This document shows, piece by piece, positions 1-64,000 of a stretch of 64,000 nt of DNA. Source of the stretch: Apostichopus japonicus (lineage: Eukaryota > Echinodermata > Holothuroidea > Aspidochirotida > Stichopodidae). A model generated the notes under the pieces. That model did no database searches and was not told the DNA's origin. It was given only the letters and a program-made list of their open reading frames with translations. Position numbers and translations under genes: made by a program. The stretch spans positions 32,059,398-32,123,397 of the forward strand of contig NC_092577.1 in the NCBI RefSeq assembly GCF_037975245.1, given 5' to 3'. How positions within the stretch are numbered: position 1 is the stretch's first letter; each line of letters begins with the position of its first letter.

Positions 1-300
1 TTTGTCTTTTATTCAAATATAGCGTAAACAATGTATCCAGGTCCATAGCCAGTCCGGAGGCTGCAGGAGGGCCTTCCCCCTCCCCGTGAAGATAACTGCG
101 CCCCACCCCAACCCCCGCCCCATCGGAACCACCATCATGTGTGCGAACGTTTTTTGTATTTTATTCAAATATAGCGTAAACAATGTATCCTGGTCCATAG
201 CCAGTCCTGAGGCTACAGGAGGGCTTTCCCCCTCCCCCTGAAGATCACTGCGCCCCACCCCAACCCCCCGCCCCATCTGAGCCACCATCATGTGTGCGTA
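1..300. repeat. Tandem repeat, ~152 bp, two copies
   Basis: Two adjacent copies of a unit starting ATTCAAATATAGCG (at 11 and 163; period 152), including C-rich stretches and ending near CCACCATCATGTGTGCG. The first copy starts at the window edge, so more copies may lie outside. Open frames here are by-products of the repeat. Confidence 0.85.
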
Positions 301-3024
301 AACTTCACAAACTGTTGATGCGTCTCTTTTAACTGTTGGTGCCCCACCAACTCAAAATTTCTTGCTATAGACCTGCCAATATCTTCAACAATTTTGATGT
401 TGTCTTTGAAAATACAACAATGTTGTTGTGTTACATGATGTGCATAGCTACCATTAACAATACAGAGATGTGTGTAACAATTAACTCGTGGTAGAGATGC
501 AAAGATAACTTTGGGCAAGAATTGATCATTTCGGTATTGTGAGAGACAATTACAAACAGCTAAAAGCAGTGCAGATTGCATTTTAATAACAGTTTAGTAT
601 AACGTAAAGCTTTTCTTCCTGCCAACGCCATTTGGCGTTCCACAAATTATGAAAACGGATTTGGAAGTTTGCTGAGTAATTCTGTACCTATTTAGTTCGC
701 AAATTATTAAATAAATCAGAAATTCTTGTCAGCCTTATTTTCTGCAGCGAATGTACCTTTTCCACTATAATTCTGGTCTAATAGCAGACACATTGAACAT
801 TGTCACAACGTGCGACAGTTTTCTGTTCTTAAGGGAAGTTATTTCTCCAGACCTCACCCACAGTGAAGATGCACGCGTGCGCACCATGCAGATTGACCAA
901 TTAATCATCTGCGTTTCAACTGCCGACTAGTGTACCAAGTAACTGCTTAACATGAAATTATTTAGGTTTGGTATCAGGCGATGTGGATAAATAAATTATA
1001 ACTTAAAATCTAGTCTTTAACTAAAATTAAAACTTTATGTAAAGAGACCTTTTAAGGATAATTTGTTCAAGATTGATCGACATCGGAAGCAACATTCTTA
1101 TAGTGCATAGCATGTACCTATTTATCCTTTGGCTGAATAGCAGTTCCGCGAGACATTTACTAATAAGACGAATGAACAAAGCTATGAACGCAAACAAATG
1201 AGCGGGCTAATTACTTTAACTTGAGTGTCTGTCCTAATCAATTTTTAAACAAACAAACCCAAAAAAAACTAATATAAATAAATACCCCGATGTAAAAATT
1301 TACTGTCCAAGAAAGTAATGGTAATGTCACAAAAATAAGCAAGAAAAAAATAGAATATATATAAACAGTTATTTCAAATTCTTAACGAACTGTGATAAAG
1401 AATACATATAACAACAGTTGGCAATAGCTCTAAACATATTACTTCCTCAGTATTCATGTTCGGGTCCGAGTAAAACTAATTTAAAAAAAAATAGGGAAAT
1501 TCTAAGTCCAAATTTGTGATCCTTCATGAATTAATTGATTACACCCGTTAATTGATCAGTCAGTGTAATATTAATAAGTGCCAAAGATAAGTGCCAGCAA
1601 AAGTAAATAAAAATCTCTTTCATGGAATTAAAGATCAAACTCTGACACAAGTACCAGTACTGTTTACGTCATCGACTGGCCCCATTGGACCTTTGACCTA
1701 CCCTAGCTATCCGCGTATTACGTCACTTTAAAATTACGTCATGATTTTATACTGTGGCTTGTTCGATACTATAAAACAATAAAGTTATTTAAAAAAATTA
1801 ATGCATACTTGTGACATGACACTAAATACAATACAAATAAATCAATACAAATAAATAATATAAAAACCCCAACCAACAACACCAATCGCAGAAATCAGCA
1901 GTTACGAAAAAAAATTCCTAAATCATGTATTTTTGTTCCAAGCTCGAGATGAAATGGAGGCCGGTTACTTTGTATATACGCTATACCGTAGTGTCATTGC
2001 AGTAATTGAATTTACTGTATACGTAATGCTGACGTGCTCCTATATTTGAAATATTTCTTTTTTAATGCCAGCTTGAACACAAACCTTTTCTTCAAGTAAA
2101 AATATTGAAGCATCATAGCACATTCGAGAGGTTAACGAAAAATGTGTACATATGTCCATACATTCATATACTGGCATCAACGTAATTCAGAACATACGTA
2201 TGTACATACATAAACATACATACATATATATATATATACATATATATATATGTAGAGGTATATGAAGATGGCACGCGCATGCCCAGTTTTAAGCATGAAA
2301 CGGTCCACGATCACACGGTTACAGTCTCCATGTAACGGGTACTGGAGTTGAGAGTGGATCAAGTTGGTTTTCGTGCAAATACTCTATCTTGGGTACCTTT
2401 CTAAAAGACGTTTTACTTTAGTGATTTTTTTTTTCTTCAAGCTGGAGTTAAAGAGTTTGACCTCACTCTTAAGAGGTTTTGAAGGTTTCATTTCTACTGT
2501 GAGGGAAAAAAAGGAGCAAGTTCATTTTAAGTTTGGCAGAAAACATAAAGGTAAAACGTTCCATTATAGATGACCAGTTTTTCGTCTTCTAGCAAAATGT
2601 GGGATCACTGCCTATATGACGTATAACCCGATGCTTGACCGTCTTCGACGTCTAGGCCTAAAGCATTAATAAATAAACTCAGGAGAATTCAGTAAATATC
2701 GCTGTTTTCTTTCCAAATAGTATGTATTGTATAACCTGTACAACCAATTGTACAACCAATATGATGCAACCTATCGGTGGGTATATAAAATATTGAGGAA
2801 GTTGGAATATGCAAAGAAATTATCTATTTGACAAAAAGCGCCATCTCACCATCATAACTCATCTTTCATAGAGAATAGTAATTTCAAACGTGTTTACGGA
2901 AAAGTATATGAACTGAGGTAAAAGTTAGGATGATTTTCCAATTCACGACCAAAATATAATGAGTTGTGCGAAATGGATGTATTAACTTAACGACAAATAA
3001 TAACAAAAACAGGTATTGTATAAA
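301..3024. other. Region downstream of the MTCL/SOGA-like gene
   Basis: No gene seen. On the minus strand this is 3' UTR and downstream sequence after the stop at 3025. I could not fix a poly(A) site: the nearest minus-strand ATTAAA I noticed is at 2066-2061, which would give a 3' UTR of about 1 kb, but this is only a candidate. The region is AT-rich with short A/T runs and a small ACAT/AT microsatellite. Confidence 0.5.
2192..2254. repeat. ACAT/(AT)n microsatellite
   Basis: Short run of CATA units grading into (TA)n. Confidence 0.85.
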
Positions 3025-62850
<59,826 letters not shown>

Positions 62851-63736
62851 CTAAGTGAGAGGTACATATAATGACAAAAATATAAGTTTCAAATCATCAA
62901 TATGCATAATATACTTACTCACTTACACGCAATTAAATGGCTTACAAAAGGGTAGGCTATTTTAGTGAGCCAGACCGCAGGATATCATGCGACGCCGTAT
63001 TTGGCTTAAAAATCCTGTAAGTATAGGTTTTCCTCGAAAACTGCATGGAGATTGCACCTCCTACTGCCAACCTATTGACAACAGTAACTGTCATCAATAT
63101 TTGAACAATTTTATACATCTAAATCTATAAAATTCATAGTCGAAAACAATACCTATAATAATTATGTAATTATTCTTAGTTAACTATACTGCCTTGATTG
63201 ACAACTTTGCATATAGTTCCAAAGACAGCGGTTTATTAATAGGCTGTATTATGCATGTATCCAATTTGGAAATGCTTTAATATTCTTGAATACAATAAAG
63301 CGAAAGTTGAATACGCAAATGTCAACAGAATTCTTTTGTTTACTAATTGCGTTCCTCTGTAACATGTCAAAAGTGGTTTTATATTTGGAATAAATCTTTA
63401 AGCGAATCAATACGTGATGAGCTAGACCAAGCTCGAAGGATGAAAAAGGTTCATGGTTTCAGCTGCCAGGCTACTGAACTGTACTTCAGATTATCCAGCG
63501 AGATCTAACAGAAATCCCTTCTTTTTTTTACAACAAACAAGAAATCCTGAATATTGATTATGCCAATATCCCAGTTTTTACACCTAGAAAGAAAATATGA
63601 ATATTAATTTTTGAAAAATATATTCTCATATGCATTTCTTCAAAACACGTCCTCAATCAGATCACTTACAATGAAACATGTTTTTTTTTTTACTTCCTCA
63701 AAACTATGAAATGTATGAAATTAACAATAGTCGAAA

Positions 63737-63793
<57 letters not shown>

Positions 63794-64000
63794 ATATATA
63801 TTACTAGTTTAATCTCCTTTCACCTGGCCCAGATGTAAATCCCAAGTGATCAAGCCATCTCTTAAATTTTTCTGACGTAAATGAATTTCTTATTTTCATA
63901 TCCTTTTGGCAATTTCCCCCGAAATGTACTCTATCAGATATGGAACATTACACAAATATTCGACTCTGCCGCCTACAGCCATGTATAGAGTTGACTTTAA
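62851..64000 (-). other. Upstream intron, continuing past the window
   Basis: No exon recognised. Contains an (AT)n run at 63740-63801. Confidence 0.6.
63740..63801. repeat. (AT)n microsatellite
   Basis: TA run with one TTTA interruption. Confidence 0.95.

Noticed and set aside
63400-63510. Plus-strand peptide ESIRDELDQARRMKK, coiled-coil-like and near the 5' end of the visible gene
   Set aside because: Wrong strand for the host gene, short, no splice sites, ends at a nearby stop; probably chance.

Overview
The window is AT-rich animal nuclear DNA. It carries a gene with many spliced exons, long repeat-rich introns, (AT)n microsatellites and Pol III tRNA genes. The gene, the tRNA sequence and the repeat spectrum suggest a marine invertebrate. 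An echinoderm or other deuterostome is my guess, not a demonstrated fact.

One protein-coding gene occupies almost the whole window on the minus strand. I can trace 16 exons from 62850 down to a TGA at 3025-3027. Splice sites and phases are compatible throughout and give 1,873 contiguous residues; the N-terminus lies beyond the right edge. The product is a long coiled-coil protein with a basic, Ser/Pro-rich, disordered C-terminal tail. The spacing of its N-terminal coiled-coil repeats matches the SOGA/MTCL (microtubule crosslinking factor) family as I remember it.

The outstanding feature lies in the 16.5 kb intron between exons G and H (22926-39419). On the plus strand, antisense to the host gene, is a head-to-tail array of tRNA-Asp(GTC) genes. 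I count 76 units plus one 5'-truncated copy. They are spaced 177 or 190 bp apart, and each is followed by a T4 Pol III terminator. About 44 match the 72-nt consensus by eye. The array has higher-order structure, notably a 2,444 bp block of 13 units present twice and partly a third time. Near its right end it is interrupted by the 5' end of a LINE-like ORF1 element. Two further intact or near-intact tRNA-Asp genes and three decayed ones lie in two other introns of the same gene, at 13.2-14.1 kb and 21.5 kb. All are on the plus strand.

Layout from left to right: 1-3024, downstream of the gene (152-bp tandem repeat, little else); 3025-4834, large terminal coding exon; 5.4-6.2 kb, degenerate GTCATC-type repeat; 7.2-7.9 kb, inverted-repeat element; 8.05-8.57 kb, duplicated unit with an 84-nt palindrome; 12-16.8 kb, exons N to K and scattered tRNA-Asp; 18.0-18.9 kb, element with inverted arrays of a 22-bp motif; 19.1-22.9 kb, exons J to H; 23.8-38.6 kb, tRNA-Asp array; 39.4-44.7 kb, exons G to D with a 145-bp satellite carrying nuclear-receptor-like DR1 sites; 44.7-54.4 kb, intron with a MITE-like element and a 127-bp minisatellite; 54.4-57.2 kb, exons C and B; 62.8 kb, exon A.

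All coordinates, counts and consensus statements come from reading by eye. No alignment, tRNAscan or database search was run.
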